Shown here: in pieces, positions 63,436 through 64,000 of the stretch | How the letters are laid out: the number at the start of each line of letters is the position of its first letter | Position numbering within the stretch: the first letter of the stretch is position 1 | Assembly: GCA_018712345.1 (NCBI GenBank) | Contig: DVHG01000019.1 | Span: forward strand, 1 to 64,000 | DNA: 64,000 nt | Origin: Candidatus Onthovicinus excrementipullorum | GTDB taxonomy: Bacteria > Bacillota > Clostridia > Oscillospirales > Acutalibacteraceae | Direction of reading: 5' to 3' | The notes under the pieces: model-generated | Database searches by the model: none | What the model saw: only the letters and a program-made list of their open reading frames with translations | What the model was told of the DNA's origin: nothing | Program-made: the position numbers and the translations under genes

Positions 63436-64000
63436 TTTGATTCCTCCAATTTTTGTTTTTTAACGGATTTTTGGCTGCGGCGTTTTTCGGCGCGCTCTTT
63501 ATAAGCGATCTTGACGCCTTCAAACGGCCGTCCCTCGCCCTCGTAAAAGCGGCTGAACATCTCATAGAACTCAAGCCTGAGCGCCTGAATGCCGGTGAGA
63601 AGCCCTTCCAATGCCATTACGAGGATGTTGCCGAAGATAATGACAACGATATTACCCTGGGCTATTGCAAACACGACCGTCATCATGGCGGCGTGGACGA
63701 GGACGAATGCGCCGACGCGCAGGAAGGAGATCGTGTTGCTCATATAGGAGATAAAGTAGTCGAGCAGCTCGAACAGATTTTCAAGAATGTAATCCCCCCA
63801 GCTCTCCGGCTTCCAGTGCTCCCGATCATCGATCAGATTTACCAGGATCCCCTCAAAGAAGAGGAGCACAACACTGACGACGATCACGGCAATCAGTACG
63901 GGCGTGGGGATAACGGAAGTGCCTGTGAACAGCTGGACGACAAGTGTCACCAGCGCGGCGTACAGCAGAATCCCCATCACACCGTTGTGGTGGAAGACCG
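63432..64000 (-). CDS. atpI: V-type ATP synthase subunit I, C-terminal part (partial at window edge)
   Basis: The frame stays open to base 64000, so only about the last 190 residues are seen. Features are the membrane helices and GDYILENLFELLDYFISYMSNTISFLRVGAFVLVHAAMMTVVF, the conserved Arg/Glu-bearing channel segment of subunit a/I, and LEGLLTGIQALRLEFYEMFSRFYEGEGRPFEG. The stop overlaps the K start by four bases. It forms the stator ion path against the c-ring. Confidence 0.92.
   Translation of the reverse strand, partial: VFHHNGVMGILLYAALVTLVVQLFTGTSVIPTPVLIAVIVVSVVLLFFEGILVNLIDDREHWKPESWGDYILENLFELLDYFISYMSNTISFLRVGAFVLVHAAMMTVVFAIAQGNIVVIIFGNILVMALEGLLTGIQALRLEFYEMFSRFYEGEGRPFEGVKIAYKERAEKRRSQKSVKKQKLEESK

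Overview
The window looks like chromosomal DNA of a GC-rich, spore-forming, anaerobic member of the Clostridia, most likely of the Oscillospiraceae/Ruminococcaceae type. The evidence is a complete gerA-type germinant receptor operon, CotF-like coat proteins, a DUF3787-type spore protein, DacF, HprK/RapZ/WhiA, a lysine riboswitch ahead of asd-dapA-dapB, and a V-type ATPase operon instead of an F-type one. Nearly every gene has a clear Shine-Dalgarno sequence, and TTG and GTG starts are common. The assignment comes from gene content and order only.

Bases 1-9.9 kb are accessory in character and lie entirely on the minus strand. A LysR regulator precedes two redox operons. Operon 1 (8429 to 3664) holds a lipoprotein flavodoxin, a cyclophilin-like lipoprotein, a decayed flavodoxin/aldo-keto reductase remnant, an FMN reductase, a tautomerase, two aldo/keto reductases and a cytosolic cyclophilin-like protein. 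Operon 2 (3432 to 126) holds an acetyltransferase, a second lipoprotein flavodoxin, a DUF4405 membrane cytochrome-like protein, a DUF362 lipoprotein and a truncated formylglycine-generating-enzyme-like lipoprotein. The two operon promoters share a 19-base motif at the -35 element, which suggests one regulon. The block ends at a C-terminal integrase remnant and a tRNA-Pro(GGG) gene.

Bases 10-34.5 kb are core genome. They hold queuosine synthesis (queA, tgt), riboswitch-controlled lysine/diaminopimelate synthesis with a stand-alone double-ACT protein, an acyl-CoA synthetase, a GPH sugar transporter, upp, rpiB-tsaB-tsaE, rodA, gerA-type germination genes divergent from a YetF/DUF4363 pair with a forespore-like promoter, der, rpmF/yceD, a P-loop protein and pgi.

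Bases 34.7-46 kb mix core genes (dacF, mtaB) with less familiar ones. These are a sigma-factor operon with an unrecognised 290-residue protein, an intergenic inverted-repeat element, a MATE pump with a promoter/palindrome/attenuator leader, and two tandem membrane-anchored paralogues divergent from a LytTR/GHKL two-component system. A possible structured RNA follows the kinase.

Bases 45.7-58 kb carry the hprK-glucokinase-murB-rapZ-whiA-dnaE-pfkA block, a glycosyltransferase, a nucleotidyltransferase and two coat proteins. The window ends in a V-ATPase operon (I, K, F, E, A, B, D on the minus strand), with subunit I cut by the edge and subunit C not seen.

The best candidates for something undescribed are the extracytoplasmic flavodoxin regulon, the paralogue/LytTR locus, and the candidate RNA near 45.6 kb.
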